From Glaesserella sp041817755 (GTDB lineage Bacteria; Pseudomonadota; Gammaproteobacteria; Enterobacterales; Pasteurellaceae): 64,000 bases of DNA. Below the pieces are notes generated by a model. That model searched no databases and was not told the DNA's origin. It worked only from the letters and a program-made list of their open reading frames with translations. Both the position numbers and the translations under genes were made by a program. Below are positions 1 through 8,969 of the stretch, piece by piece. The stretch is from NCBI RefSeq assembly GCF_041817755.1, contig NZ_JBGYBX010000071.1, positions 32,402-96,401 on the forward strand, in the 5' to 3' direction. The stretch's first letter is position 1. Each line of letters opens with the position of its first letter.

Positions 1-98
1 ACGGTATGGTCGGCTTTACCGATATGGACGAAGAAACCGGTAAAAAAGTACTGCGCTATTTGCAATTACACGCGTCCGACGCTTCACAAGACAAATAA
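1..98 (+). CDS. torC: C-terminal end of a torC/torY-like c-type cytochrome (partial)
   Basis: Only the last 31 codons and the TAA stop are inside the window (reading frame from base 3). The tail contains TGKKVLRYLQ and ends in ASDASQDK, like the C-terminal haem domain of the pentahaem quinol dehydrogenases that feed electrons to periplasmic TMAO reductase. No CXXCH haem site is in the visible part, so the call rests mostly on context: the stop is 9 bp before torA, and torD follows, giving the order cytochrome-reductase-chaperone of torCAD. It could equally be named torY. The gene body must be read in the flanking sequence. Confidence 0.55.
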   Translation, partial: GMVGFTDMDEETGKKVLRYLQLHASDASQDK

Positions 99-107
99 GG
101 ATCAATT

Positions 108-2576
108 ATGCAACACTCACGTCGTCAATTTTTAAAACAGCTTTCGGTGATGGCAGGTGCAATGGCGGTACCGGATTTTTTAGTCCCCCGCAAGGCGCTT
201 GCCGAAGCAGGAGAAAGTGAATGGAAAATCACCGGCTCGCACTGGGGGGCGATTCGCGCCAAGGTCATCAACGGACGAGTCACCGAGATTAAACCGTTCG
301 AATACGATAAATACCCCACCGACATGATTCATGGCATTAAAGGGCTGATTTACGGCGAATCGCGTATTCGTTATCCGATGGTGCGTTTGGATTGGTTAAA
401 AAAACGCCATAACAGTGATAAAACCCAACGGGGAGATAACCGCTTTGTTCGGGTCAGCTGGGATCAGGCGTTAGATCTGTTCTATGAAGAGTTGGAGCGG
501 ATCCAAACCGAATTCGGGCCTTGGGCGTTGCACACGGCAAATGTCGGTTGGCGCTCGACGGGACAATTCCACAGCTGCGGCAACCATATGATTCGGGCGA
601 TTGGCATGCACGGCAACAGCGTCAGCACCGCAGGCGACTACTCAACGGGGGCGGGACAAACGATTCTGCCTTATGTGTTAGGCTCGACGGAGGTTTATTC
701 GCAAGGTACGTCGTGGGAGATTATTTTAAAAGAGAGTCAAAACCTCATTTTTTGGGCAAGTGATCCCGTTAAAAATTTACAAGTCGGTTGGAACTGTGAA
801 ACCCACGAGGCTTACACCTACCTTGAACAACTGAAACAAAAAGTTGCGGAGAACGCTATTAACGTCATCTCGATTGATCCCGTTAAAAGCAAAACGCAAA
901 ACTACTTAGGCTGTAAACAACTTTATATTCACCCGCAAACCGACGTGCCGTTTATGTTAGCGATTGCCCATACGCTTTATACGGAAAATCTGTACGATAA
1001 AGCGTTTATCGAGATGTACACTGTCGGCTTTGAAAAATTCGTCCCTTATTTGTTAGGTGAAACGGAAGATAAGGTGGCGAAAACGCCGGAATGGGCAGAA
1101 CAAATTTGCGGTATTTCCGCAGAGCAGATCCGTGAATTCAGCCGCATGCTGGCGGGTAAACGCACTCAGTTGATTTTCGGCTGGTCTATCCAACGCCAAC
1201 AACACGGCGAGCAACCTTACTGGTTGGGTGCGGTACTTGCCGCCATGTTGGGACAAATCGGCTTGGCCGGCGGCGGGATAAGTTACGCCCATCATTACAG
1301 TTCCATCGGTGTACCCGAGTCCGGTGCGGCAATGCCGGGGGCGTTCCCATCAAATCTTGATGAAAAACAAAAGCCGAAATACGATAACAACGATTATCAA
1401 GGCTATAGTGCGGTGATCCCTGTCGCACGAGCTACCGATTCTTTATTGTATGCCGGAGAGACCATTGATTTTAATGGGAAAAAAGTAGTGTATGCACCGT
1501 ATAAAATGGCGGTATTCTCAGGGTGTAATCAATGGCATCGCCAATCGGAGCGCAATAAAATGAAGCTGGCGTTTCAAAAATTGGACACTATTGTCTCGAT
1601 CAACTACAGCTGGACGGCAACCTGCCGCTTCTCGGATATCGTGTTACCCGCCTGTACACCGTTTGAGCGTAATGATATTGATGCCTATGGTTCTTACAGT
1701 AACCGTGGCGTGATTGCAATGCACAAATTGATCGAACCGCTATATGAATCCCGTTCTGATTTTGAGATCTTCAAAGGGCTTTGCCAACGTTTCGGTAAAG
1801 AGCAAGAATACTGTCGTGGTATGAATGAAATGCAATGGGTGGAAAAACTCTACAATGACTGCCGTCGGGAAAATAAAGCCAAAAAATTTGAGATGCCTGA
1901 GTTTGATGAGTTTTGGAAAAAAGGCTATGTGTTATTCCCAGAAGGCAAACCTTGGGTTCGCCACGCCGATTTCCGTGAAGATCCCGAACTGCACGCCCTT
2001 GGTACACCGTCCGGCTTTATTGAAATTTTCAGCAATAAAATTGCCAGCTTCGGTTACGACGACTGCAAAGGACATCCGATGTGGTTTGAAAAAGCGGAAC
2101 GTTCTCACGGCGGACCGAAATCGGACAAATTCGCTTTTTGGTTGCAATCGGTTCACCCGGACAAACGCTTGCATTCACAACTGTGTGAGTCGAAATCACT
2201 ACGGGAAACCTATGCCGTACAAGGGCGGGAGCCGCTTTATATGAACCCTGACGATGCCAAACGGTTAGGTATTCAAGACGGAGATCTTGTACGAGTGTAT
2301 AACGATCGCGGGCAAACCCTTGCCGGTGCCGTGCTGTCCGATAATTTTCCGACAGGTGTGGTACGCTTACAGGAAGGCGCATGGTATTCGCCCGTTGATG
2401 AAAAAGTAGGATCGTTGGATAGCTACGGTGATCCGAATAACGTCACCCTTGATATCGGCACATCCCGCCTTGCTCAAGCGGTATGCGCCAATACGTGTTT
2501 AGTGAATGTGGAAAAATTTATCGGCGTCGCCCCGTCGGTCAACGGCTTCAACGGTCCGATTGAGGTAAATCTCTGA
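108..2576 (+). CDS. torA: Periplasmic trimethylamine-N-oxide reductase, molybdopterin enzyme
   Basis: Terminal reductase of anaerobic respiration that reduces TMAO (and often other N- or S-oxides) in the periplasm. The 822-residue protein starts with a twin-arginine signal (SRRQFLKQ, residues 4-11) with an Ala-x-Ala cleavage site near residue 32, so the folded cofactor-loaded enzyme should be exported by Tat. The DMSO-reductase-family motif GDYSTGAGQ around residue 177 carries the serine that ligates molybdenum. GSHWGAIRA at 43-51 and the C-terminal NGFNGPIEV match TorA better than TorZ/BisC. The ATG has an AAGG ribosome site 7 bp upstream. Its stop overlaps the torD start, so reductase and chaperone are translationally coupled. 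Narrow distinction among TorA, TorZ and biotin sulfoxide reductase remains an inference. Confidence 0.88.
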   Translation: MQHSRRQFLKQLSVMAGAMAVPDFLVPRKALAEAGESEWKITGSHWGAIRAKVINGRVTEIKPFEYDKYPTDMIHGIKGLIYGESRIRYPMVRLDWLKKRHNSDKTQRGDNRFVRVSWDQALDLFYEELERIQTEFGPWALHTANVGWRSTGQFHSCGNHMIRAIGMHGNSVSTAGDYSTGAGQTILPYVLGSTEVYSQGTSWEIILKESQNLIFWASDPVKNLQVGWNCETHEAYTYLEQLKQKVAENAINVISIDPVKSKTQNYLGCKQLYIHPQTDVPFMLAIAHTLYTENLYDKAFIEMYTVGFEKFVPYLLGETEDKVAKTPEWAEQICGISAEQIREFSRMLAGKRTQLIFGWSIQRQQHGEQPYWLGAVLAAMLGQIGLAGGGISYAHHYSSIGVPESGAAMPGAFPSNLDEKQKPKYDNNDYQGYSAVIPVARATDSLLYAGETIDFNGKKVVYAPYKMAVFSGCNQWHRQSERNKMKLAFQKLDTIVSINYSWTATCRFSDIVLPACTPFERNDIDAYGSYSNRGVIAMHKLIEPLYESRSDFEIFKGLCQRFGKEQEYCRGMNEMQWVEKLYNDCRRENKAKKFEMPEFDEFWKKGYVLFPEGKPWVRHADFREDPELHALGTPSGFIEIFSNKIASFGYDDCKGHPMWFEKAERSHGGPKSDKFAFWLQSVHPDKRLHSQLCESKSLRETYAVQGREPLYMNPDDAKRLGIQDGDLVRVYNDRGQTLAGAVLSDNFPTGVVRLQEGAWYSPVDEKVGSLDSYGDPNNVTLDIGTSRLAQAVCANTCLVNVEKFIGVAPSVNGFNGPIEVNL

Positions 2577-3160
2577 TGGAGTTAAGCGCACAAGAACGCA
2601 GTTTTATTTACCGCTGGTTCAATTACCTGCTCGAACGGGAACTCTCGGACGAGCAACTGCAAGCCTTACAAGCGGGGAGATTTGAGTCGTTTTTTGCATT
2701 TATGACCGAATTGGGTTTTGCCGATCAGGTTGCAAAATTCCGACTCGAACTGACCGCTTGTCAGCGGCTTGACGTCCCACATTTAGAGCTTGCCGCCGAT
2801 TACACCCAACTGTTTTTACTGGACGGGCAAAATAGCGCCCTGCCTTATGCCTCGGCGTATCTGAATGATGCCGAATTGACACACCAGCTCAACGCCATAG
2901 ACACACTACTCGAACAATCCGCCTTAACCCTTAACCGGACAAAAAACGAACCGAGTGATCATCTTTGCATGCATTTAGCGCTATTGATTCATTTGATTGA
3001 ACAAGAATCCGTACACCGACATGCCTTTATCACTGAGCGGTTACTCAACTGGCTGCCCCGACTCAGCGAAAAAGCGGTAACAATCAATACACAGACCCGT
3101 TTCTATCAAGTGCTGCTGTCTTGGTTGACGACGGTTCTTCAGTCCGATATTCATCCTTAA
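2576..3160 (+). CDS. torD: TMAO reductase-specific chaperone TorD
   Basis: Cytoplasmic maturation chaperone that binds the TorA signal peptide and keeps the apoenzyme competent for molybdopterin insertion before Tat export. The 194-residue protein is all-helical in composition and carries the family motif DYTQLFL followed by LPYASAYL (residues 75-96), with the usual length of about 200. Its ATG shares one base with the torA stop (TGATG), a coupling that fits stoichiometric synthesis with its client. A copy of the uptake signal (GACCGCTTGT) lies inside the gene near 2752. Assignment to TorD rather than the related DmsD comes from the neighbouring torA. Confidence 0.85.
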   Translation: MELSAQERSFIYRWFNYLLERELSDEQLQALQAGRFESFFAFMTELGFADQVAKFRLELTACQRLDVPHLELAADYTQLFLLDGQNSALPYASAYLNDAELTHQLNAIDTLLEQSALTLNRTKNEPSDHLCMHLALLIHLIEQESVHRHAFITERLLNWLPRLSEKAVTINTQTRFYQVLLSWLTTVLQSDIHP

Positions 3161-3179
3161 TCCACTCTAGGAGCCATTT

Positions 3180-4286
3180 ATGAAAAAAACCTTTCTTCGC
3201 AATCTGTTCACTATAGCCTTTCTCTCCTTCTCTGCATTGACGCATGCGGAAATCACCACGATTAAAGATGTGCGGGGACGAGAAGTCAAGGTTGATGTCC
3301 CGGCAAAACGGGTTATTTTATCTTTCTATTACCCGGACTATATTGCCGTCACGGGGGCGGAAAATTTTAAACATGTTGTCGGTATTTCACGCGAATTTTG
3401 GGAAAAATTCAACCCGGGCAGCTGGGCGTTGTTTGCGGAGAAATTACCGAATTTAAAAGAGATGGCCGATATCGGTAACATCAATACCGGTACCTTTTCT
3501 ACTGAAAAAGTCCTTGCCTTAAAACCGGACGTGATTGTCTTAGCCGATTGGCAATATCAAACGATAGCCGGTGAAATTCCGCGCCTTGAGCAAGCGGGCA
3601 TTCCGATTGTGGTCGTCGATTTTAATGCGCAAACGGTCGAAAAACATACGCAAAGTGCCCGTATTTTCGGACAGCTTACCGGAACGGAAGCGCGTGCGAA
3701 TAAGATTGCCGAGGAATACGCCAAAGGCATTGCAGAAATTCAGCGCCGTGTGAAAGCGGCGAATTTACCGAAACCGAAAATTTACATCGAATTCGGCAAT
3801 AAAGGACCGAGTGAGCACAGCTTCACCTTTGGCAATAATATGTGGGGAGCGATCGCTAATACCGTCGGCGGCGATAACATTAGCGCGCCTTTTGTGGAAA
3901 ATTGGGGTCCGATTAACCCTGAGCAAGTACTTGCATCGAAACCTGAGGTCATTATGATTTCCGGCACGGAAATGGAAAACACAACCAATCCGGAAATTAT
4001 GTCGATGGGGATTGATATTACCGAAGCGGATGCGCAAAAACGCTTGAAAGGCTTCACTCAACGTGTCGGTTGGTCGGCATTACCCGCCGTCAAAGAAGGC
4101 AGAGTCTATGGTTTGTATCATACCGCATCACGTTCGTTAATCGATTTAGCCAGTGCGCAATTTATGGCGAAAGCCCTTTATCCGACACTGTTTAGCGATA
4201 TCGATCCGCAGAAAACCTATGACGATTTCTATCAACAATATTTGCCGATCAAACCTGAAGGTACGTTCTTTATCCGGTTGAAATAG
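3180..4286 (+). CDS. Orphan periplasmic substrate-binding protein of the iron/siderophore/B12 class
   Basis: A 368-residue exported binding protein (PF01497-like, class III fold). A Sec signal ends at THA about residue 23, followed by the family opening DVRGREVKVDVPAKRV. No lipobox cysteine is present, so it should be soluble in the periplasm. It has a good AGGAG ribosome site 6 bp before the ATG and lies 19 bp after torD, so it is probably co-transcribed with torAD. No permease or ATPase gene follows. It is a clear paralogue of the binding protein at 32772 (shared blocks include EFGNKGP, EHSFTFG and KALYP/KAVYP), which does have transporter partners. It may share that permease, or serve the molybdenum need of TorA in the way of MolA; the ligand is not readable from the sequence. 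Confidence 0.75.
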   Translation: MKKTFLRNLFTIAFLSFSALTHAEITTIKDVRGREVKVDVPAKRVILSFYYPDYIAVTGAENFKHVVGISREFWEKFNPGSWALFAEKLPNLKEMADIGNINTGTFSTEKVLALKPDVIVLADWQYQTIAGEIPRLEQAGIPIVVVDFNAQTVEKHTQSARIFGQLTGTEARANKIAEEYAKGIAEIQRRVKAANLPKPKIYIEFGNKGPSEHSFTFGNNMWGAIANTVGGDNISAPFVENWGPINPEQVLASKPEVIMISGTEMENTTNPEIMSMGIDITEADAQKRLKGFTQRVGWSALPAVKEGRVYGLYHTASRSLIDLASAQFMAKALYPTLFSDIDPQKTYDDFYQQYLPIKPEGTFFIRLK

Positions 4287-4333
4287 CGGCAAGTCCCGAG
4301 CCTACTAAATGAAAGAGTTGCCCCTTTACTCAT

Positions 4334-4360
4334 AAAAAAACTGCACGCTAATGCGTGCAG
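4334..4360 (-). terminator. Rho-independent terminator of the tad operon
   Basis: Read on the minus strand, an 8-bp perfect stem CTGCACGC/GCGTGCAG with loop ATTA is followed by seven T residues. It lies 50 bp beyond the tadG stop. It could also slow transcripts arriving from the binding-protein gene on the other strand. Confidence 0.85.
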
Positions 4361-4410
4361 GGTTAAGCATAAGTAAGTCACTCGGTGACTCTTTCAATAC
4401 GGATCTCTGT

Positions 4411-6231
4411 TTATTTTAAGAAAGACGGTTTTTTAGAGGTTGCACGTCCGACTTCTTCATCTATACTGATAATTTGTTTGAATGCTTCCAATAAGGCTTC
4501 TTTATTATTAACGATATAATAATTTTTATCACCAACACATTTTTTCCATGCTGCCGCTAAGTTAGCAGGCGGGTTATAGCCGAAGGCGACGAAAGCAAGC
4601 TTAGTTGGCAACTCTTTAAAATCTTTATCTTGAAGTTTATTTGCCTGTTGTCTGATTCTGTCACAAACTCCGCGGTTTAATAAATTCTCTATAAAATCAG
4701 CCGTTGGGGTATTATCTTCACCATCCGATAACATCAACATAATCCGTTGGGTATTACTTCCAATCTCTTTTGCCGTTACCTTATTTTTATCCATTAGATA
4801 ATTTGCACCAACTATTAACCCTGAAGAAATATTTGTTGCCCCCCACAATTCTGTTTTTTCCAGTGTTTCTACAACATTTCTGTTGTTTACTGTAAACCAC
4901 TCTTCCGATGTTGTTAGCCCCGGCGGTTTACCAGAATACGATTCCATATCGCCTTTTTTTCCAATTAAATAAGGTGTAATCTCAATGTTATTATCTTCAT
5001 CGTAGACTAATTCATAATTTCTTGGTTTTCCATCAAATTCATTAATTTGTGATATGGTTTTTTCCATATCAACATAATCATTAAAAATCCGACTAATCGT
5101 ATCTCGGTCACCTAAATATAAGGCTCTTTTCATTACCTTATCTAAATCAATGCTAGCACGACACTCCCTAACGCGATAATCGTTATATATAACATAGTAA
5201 CCATGGCAATCATCAGTGTTATAGCTTTCGAGACCATGCTCTTTATTATATATCTCACCAAAAGGGACATATTTACCTTTCGCATAATCATAAACTTCCT
5301 CTCTTAGGTAGATATCCTTAGATATATTTCTTTTCCCTATAAAAGGAAAAACTCGCTTAGGGATTCCTCGTTCTTGAGCATAAGTTGAAAAAGTAACAAA
5401 ACCAATACGATTAAATGGACTCGTATTTTCAGTTTGCTTAGTAGGTAAAAGAATATTGGTAATTTCAGATACCGTATCTCTTAAAATATGTGCACGTCTT
5501 TTATCGGGATCAGGCTCACGACCGTTATTTTTCCAATTTCCTTTTGTATTATCTCCAGCGATATTATCCAACATAGATGTCGAAAAATCTAACACCATAA
5601 CCAAATCAATCGGAATTACGGCATTCCGTTCTTTTTGCACAAATACATCTCCGGAATGTATGCTCGTTTCTTTTTCAAAAGTTAAGCCGTTAAGATTTTC
5701 ATTATACAGCCACGAGCTTCGCGAAATATTCCCCGAAACCTGACAAGCAACCACTGTTTTTACGGCAATATTTATTTTTTCTCCGTTTCCATCATGATAT
5801 ATTTTCTCCTCGCCGCATTGATAACTAAAATCTTTATCTAACTTGGCTTGAGGGAGATAGAGCCCAACGATGCCTTTCAACAGTTCTTGATTCCGTCGAT
5901 TTTGCATTGCGGAGAAGGTATCTTCACCGAATTGTTCGGTTTCATCTTCGGTTAATTTGCCTTTATTTTTTTGTCTTGCTATTTCTTTATGTTCTTTATT
6001 TTTTCTCGACGCATTATTTTCCGCCACTAATGCCAATGCCGCCTGTTCCGTTGCTTGCATTAGGCGAGCTTTATCCAATAACATACCGGAGCCGTCAACG
6101 GCGAATGCCATCAAGCCTAATAACGGCATAGACAGCAACATCATCATCATATAGTAGACGCCCTGTTCGTTTTTGTAGAAGCGGCGCATTTCTTTTGTTA
6201 GAGCGGAAACGACCTGAAATCTATTTTTCAT
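4411..6231 (-). CDS. tadG: Tad pilus assembly protein TadG (vWA domain)
   Basis: Last gene of the tad operon. The 606-residue protein has an N-terminal TadE/TadG-like hydrophobic segment (about residues 25-48, running into VDGSGML) and then a long periplasmic region with a von Willebrand A domain beginning near 205. The MIDAS motif DFSTS is at 215-219 and a second conserved element is LSDGED. TadG is needed for Flp pilus assembly and is thought to act at the envelope. Several cysteines lie in the distal part, compatible with periplasmic disulphides. The gene is somewhat more AT-rich than the rest of the operon. The start follows tadF by 24 bp. Confidence 0.9.
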   Translation of the reverse strand: MKNRFQVVSALTKEMRRFYKNEQGVYYMMMMLLSMPLLGLMAFAVDGSGMLLDKARLMQATEQAALALVAENNASRKNKEHKEIARQKNKGKLTEDETEQFGEDTFSAMQNRRNQELLKGIVGLYLPQAKLDKDFSYQCGEEKIYHDGNGEKINIAVKTVVACQVSGNISRSSWLYNENLNGLTFEKETSIHSGDVFVQKERNAVIPIDLVMVLDFSTSMLDNIAGDNTKGNWKNNGREPDPDKRRAHILRDTVSEITNILLPTKQTENTSPFNRIGFVTFSTYAQERGIPKRVFPFIGKRNISKDIYLREEVYDYAKGKYVPFGEIYNKEHGLESYNTDDCHGYYVIYNDYRVRECRASIDLDKVMKRALYLGDRDTISRIFNDYVDMEKTISQINEFDGKPRNYELVYDEDNNIEITPYLIGKKGDMESYSGKPPGLTTSEEWFTVNNRNVVETLEKTELWGATNISSGLIVGANYLMDKNKVTAKEIGSNTQRIMLMLSDGEDNTPTADFIENLLNRGVCDRIRQQANKLQDKDFKELPTKLAFVAFGYNPPANLAAAWKKCVGDKNYYIVNNKEALLEAFKQIISIDEEVGRATSKKPSFLK

Positions 6232-6255
6232 AACTAGTGTTACCTTATAAATATA

Positions 6256-6831
6256 TTACCGAGAAACGGCAAATGATGAAGAGCGAACCAATGTATTCAT
6301 TTCACTCTCTTCTTTTAAAAAGAAGGATTTAAAAAAGCTGCTTATTTCCATACAAAGGGTGACTTGGTAGAGTGGAATTCTCCGCTCTCCCACTTTTTCG
6401 GATACCGGTGACAAATCCGCCGAATCACTTAACTTTTTGTATGGTTGACACTTAGCACTATCCGTTGCGACGGTATTATTCGGTTCCTTTGTACTCCAAT
6501 ATTCCAATACAACATAGATCTTTTCTTCACTGTCTTTATCACCGAAAACGAATTTTTTCGCTAAGGACTCCATATTTTTTAGATCTTCATGAGTAACTTT
6601 AGGATCTTTTTCTTCTCCTTCCTCTGTATACAGTACTGCCCGCTCACGTAATAAACTCACCAGTGAATAAGAGGCGTTATCCAATTTTCCCATGGTCGAA
6701 CGAACCAAAACCAAATCTGCCGTGAAAGCAAACATTAGCCCTAAGACAAAAATCATCAGTACCGCATCAACCGAAACAGAACCGGTCTTCTTTTTAATGA
6801 ACGACACTATTTTGTGCTTTTTCTCTACCAT
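6256..6831 (-). CDS. tadF: Pseudopilin-like protein TadF
   Basis: Minor pseudopilin of the Flp system. It has the prepilin-like segment KTG/SVSVDAVLMIF: a glycine before the predicted TadV cleavage site and an acidic residue (Asp, where most pilins have Glu) at position +5 of the hydrophobic stretch. I chose the ATG at 6831 (191 residues) because it has an AGGA ribosome site 8 bp upstream. A TTG eight codons earlier (6855) is the alternative. Either way the gene overlaps the 3' end of tadE, as expected for coupled translation. The rest of the protein is periplasmic and poorly conserved in this family. Confidence 0.85.
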   Translation of the reverse strand: MVEKKHKIVSFIKKKTGSVSVDAVLMIFVLGLMFAFTADLVLVRSTMGKLDNASYSLVSLLRERAVLYTEEGEEKDPKVTHEDLKNMESLAKKFVFGDKDSEEKIYVVLEYWSTKEPNNTVATDSAKCQPYKKLSDSADLSPVSEKVGERRIPLYQVTLCMEISSFFKSFFLKEESEMNTLVRSSSFAVSR

Positions 6832-7363
6832 ATTCTTGTTCCTGTACGATGACAAATTCTCTGTTGAATAAATGACTTAATATATTTTGAGGTAAAAAAG
6901 GCAGTTTTACCGGAAACTGATATTCAAACCCTAATTGGTAACGGGCAATAGCTATCCCTTTCGCATTAATCGGTATTGCTTTTCCGTCTTGATCTTTCTC
7001 GGGTTGTTTGAAATTCTCCTTGATCAGATCGTCAATAGTCTCGGCATATTTCACATCGACTTTGGGTTCTCCGGCGGCCACAAACAACCAAGCCATAGTA
7101 GACTGGTTTTTATTGTCTAACTGTTCCGTTAAGGTTTTTTTAAATAATGCCACATAATCACCGTTCTCCGCTTCTTGGTTCTTAGTTACGATAATGCTGC
7201 GCATTACCGCAGCATCCCAGTAAGCCGAAGTAATCGATATCCTTGCCAATTCAAAGATCATAAACAACACCATCAAAAAGAATCCAATGGTGAGGCCAAA
7301 TTCAACAGCAGCTACGCCTTTATGATCTTTTATAAAACGATTAATCATTTTTTTCATAAACAT
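6794..7363 (-). CDS. tadE: Pseudopilin-like protein TadE
   Basis: Minor pseudopilin, 189 residues, processed by TadV together with TadF. The segment DHKG/VAAVEFGLTIGFFLMV (about residues 14-32) has glycine at -1 and glutamate at +5 of the predicted mature protein, the two residues required for prepilin processing. A periplasmic domain follows. Three in-frame ATGs occur in the first six codons (7363, 7357, 7348) and none has a strong ribosome site, so the start is uncertain by a few residues. It begins 6 bp after tadD and overlaps tadF. Confidence 0.87.
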   Translation of the reverse strand: MFMKKMINRFIKDHKGVAAVEFGLTIGFFLMVLFMIFELARISITSAYWDAAVMRSIIVTKNQEAENGDYVALFKKTLTEQLDNKNQSTMAWLFVAAGEPKVDVKYAETIDDLIKENFKQPEKDQDGKAIPINAKGIAIARYQLGFEYQFPVKLPFLPQNILSHLFNREFVIVQEQEYGREKAQNSVVH

Positions 7364-7369
7364 ACACTA

Positions 7370-8125
7370 TTAATAATGAATACTCGGCATTCTTTCCGTT
7401 TTCTTCAATGCGTTGATTAAATCTTCCGGACTGGTATTGAGTTTTTCTTTACGGATAATATCCAAGGCATAATCCGTATCGCCGCTTTTAACCAAGGCGA
7501 ATACTAAGTTATGAATTAAACGGCGATCTTTTGAACCATTCAAATATTGCGGCAACAATAATTCGGATGCATTACGATAATCACCGTTAATAATGCTCAA
7601 CATCGCTAAATTATTGATGGCAACAAGATCAGAAATAAATAATTCGCGCGCTTTGTTAATATCGCTAAAGGCATCTTGTAATTTACCGTTTTGCGCAAAA
7701 ATAATGCCTCTCAGGTTGTACGCTTCTCCATTGCTCGGCGAACGGGCAATTAAGGCTGTCGCGTTATTCATTGCTTCATCATATTTTGCCAATTGAATTT
7801 GGTTTCTGATTTGCAATATAGCTGCCGCCTCACCTAATTGATCCTGTCTTGCCAATAACGGTTGCAAATAGAGTAATGATGAGTTGCTGTCGCCGGCTTG
7901 ATAATAACTTTCCGCCAATTTATAGCGAATGTTCGGATCATCATTCTTTTTCAATACATCACGATAAAGCGAGATGAGTGCATTGTGGTTTTTCACGCTT
8001 TGATACAGTTTCTCTTTTGCCTCAAACGTTTCGGCTGAACCTGTCGTATTCGGAAAAGAGGAACAAGCGGATAATGAAATAACCAAGCCACAGAAAACGG
8101 TAGTTTTAATTAATTTAGAATACAT
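7370..8125 (-). CDS. tadD: TPR lipoprotein TadD
   Basis: Outer-membrane lipoprotein of the Flp/Tad machine, thought to act as a pilotin or assembly factor for the RcpA secretin. The 251-residue protein has a lipoprotein signal with lipobox LSAC at residues 18-21, then tetratricopeptide repeats (helical segments such as NIRYKLAESYYQAGDSNSSL and AYNLRGIIFAQNGKLQDAF) through most of the chain. The ATG overlaps the end of tadC by 11 bp, with GAGGG about 9 bp upstream. Confidence 0.9.
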   Translation of the reverse strand: MYSKLIKTTVFCGLVISLSACSSFPNTTGSAETFEAKEKLYQSVKNHNALISLYRDVLKKNDDPNIRYKLAESYYQAGDSNSSLLYLQPLLARQDQLGEAAAILQIRNQIQLAKYDEAMNNATALIARSPSNGEAYNLRGIIFAQNGKLQDAFSDINKARELFISDLVAINNLAMLSIINGDYRNASELLLPQYLNGSKDRRLIHNLVFALVKSGDTDYALDIIRKEKLNTSPEDLINALKKTERMPSIHY

Positions 8126-8969
8126 TTGGTAAGACCCTCATCGCACCAGGTGCTAAAATTAAAATAATAATTGGGAACATAATAAATAAGATCAACGGAA
8201 TACTCATTTTGGCCGATAATGTACCTAACTTTTCTTCCATGACTAATAATTGCATTTCTCGAATATCTGCCGACAATTGCGTCAACTGCGGATAAATCGA
8301 AGAACCGAAATTTAAGCTCTGCTGCATTACGGTACAAAACATTCTGATTTCTTTTGTCGGTAACGAAATGGCTAAATCTTGTAATGCTGCTGCCAACCCG
8401 GTAATTTCCGCTTTACGGATAATACGTAAAAGTACATAAGTCAAATCCGGATTTAATTTTTTGAAATCCATGGCAACTTGTTTAAGCGCCGCTTCAATGG
8501 TAATACCGGTTTGTACGTTTACGGCGACTAAATCAATAAAACCGGACAAGTCGGTCATAATGCGTTTGATTTTACTTGCCAAAATACTGTTCGTCAGTAT
8601 TCCCGGAATAAGAATAACGGCAAGAATAACAAAAAATATGCCGATAAAAAGACTTGTTCCGTCGCTATCCATATTAAATAAATAATATATTAGAGAGAGT
8701 ACAAAAATAACCAGAAGCTTCATACTTACGTCTCTATCTACCGTACCTAAAAATTTCAGGAGCGGATTATTATTAATTAATAACAATTCAAGTTCTATTT
8801 GTTGTTTGCTTTTTCCTCTCGGAATTTCATCATCACTTTTTTCTTTCGGTCTAAGATTAAGAATAATCTCTTGATAGATATCAAACTTTTTCTTTAACGA
8901 AAAGGCAATAAAAAGGATAATTGCACCGGAAACAATGAGGGCTAAAAGAAATAATGCTATTTTAATCAT
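8115..8969 (-). CDS. tadC: Inner-membrane platform protein TadC
   Basis: Second of the two GspF-like (T2SSF domain) platform proteins that sit with TadB under the TadA motor ATPase. Hydrophobic segments lie near the N-terminus, around residue 85-130 and at the C-terminus, with the conserved cytoplasmic T2SSF block between them (GFIDLVAVNVQTGITIEAAL). I use the ATG at 8969 (284 residues): it forms an ATGA overlap with the tadB stop and has GAGG 8 bp upstream. An upstream TTG at 8993 is much less likely. Confidence 0.9.
   Translation of the reverse strand: MIKIALFLLALIVSGAIILFIAFSLKKKFDIYQEIILNLRPKEKSDDEIPRGKSKQQIELELLLINNNPLLKFLGTVDRDVSMKLLVIFVLSLIYYLFNMDSDGTSLFIGIFFVILAVILIPGILTNSILASKIKRIMTDLSGFIDLVAVNVQTGITIEAALKQVAMDFKKLNPDLTYVLLRIIRKAEITGLAAALQDLAISLPTKEIRMFCTVMQQSLNFGSSIYPQLTQLSADIREMQLLVMEEKLGTLSAKMSIPLILFIMFPIIILILAPGAMRVLPNVF

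Noticed and set aside
1825..2244. 139-codon plus-strand frame inside torA and similar frames on both strands there
   Set aside because: They overlap a fully intact torA and have low-complexity, cysteine- and arginine-rich composition without start signals.
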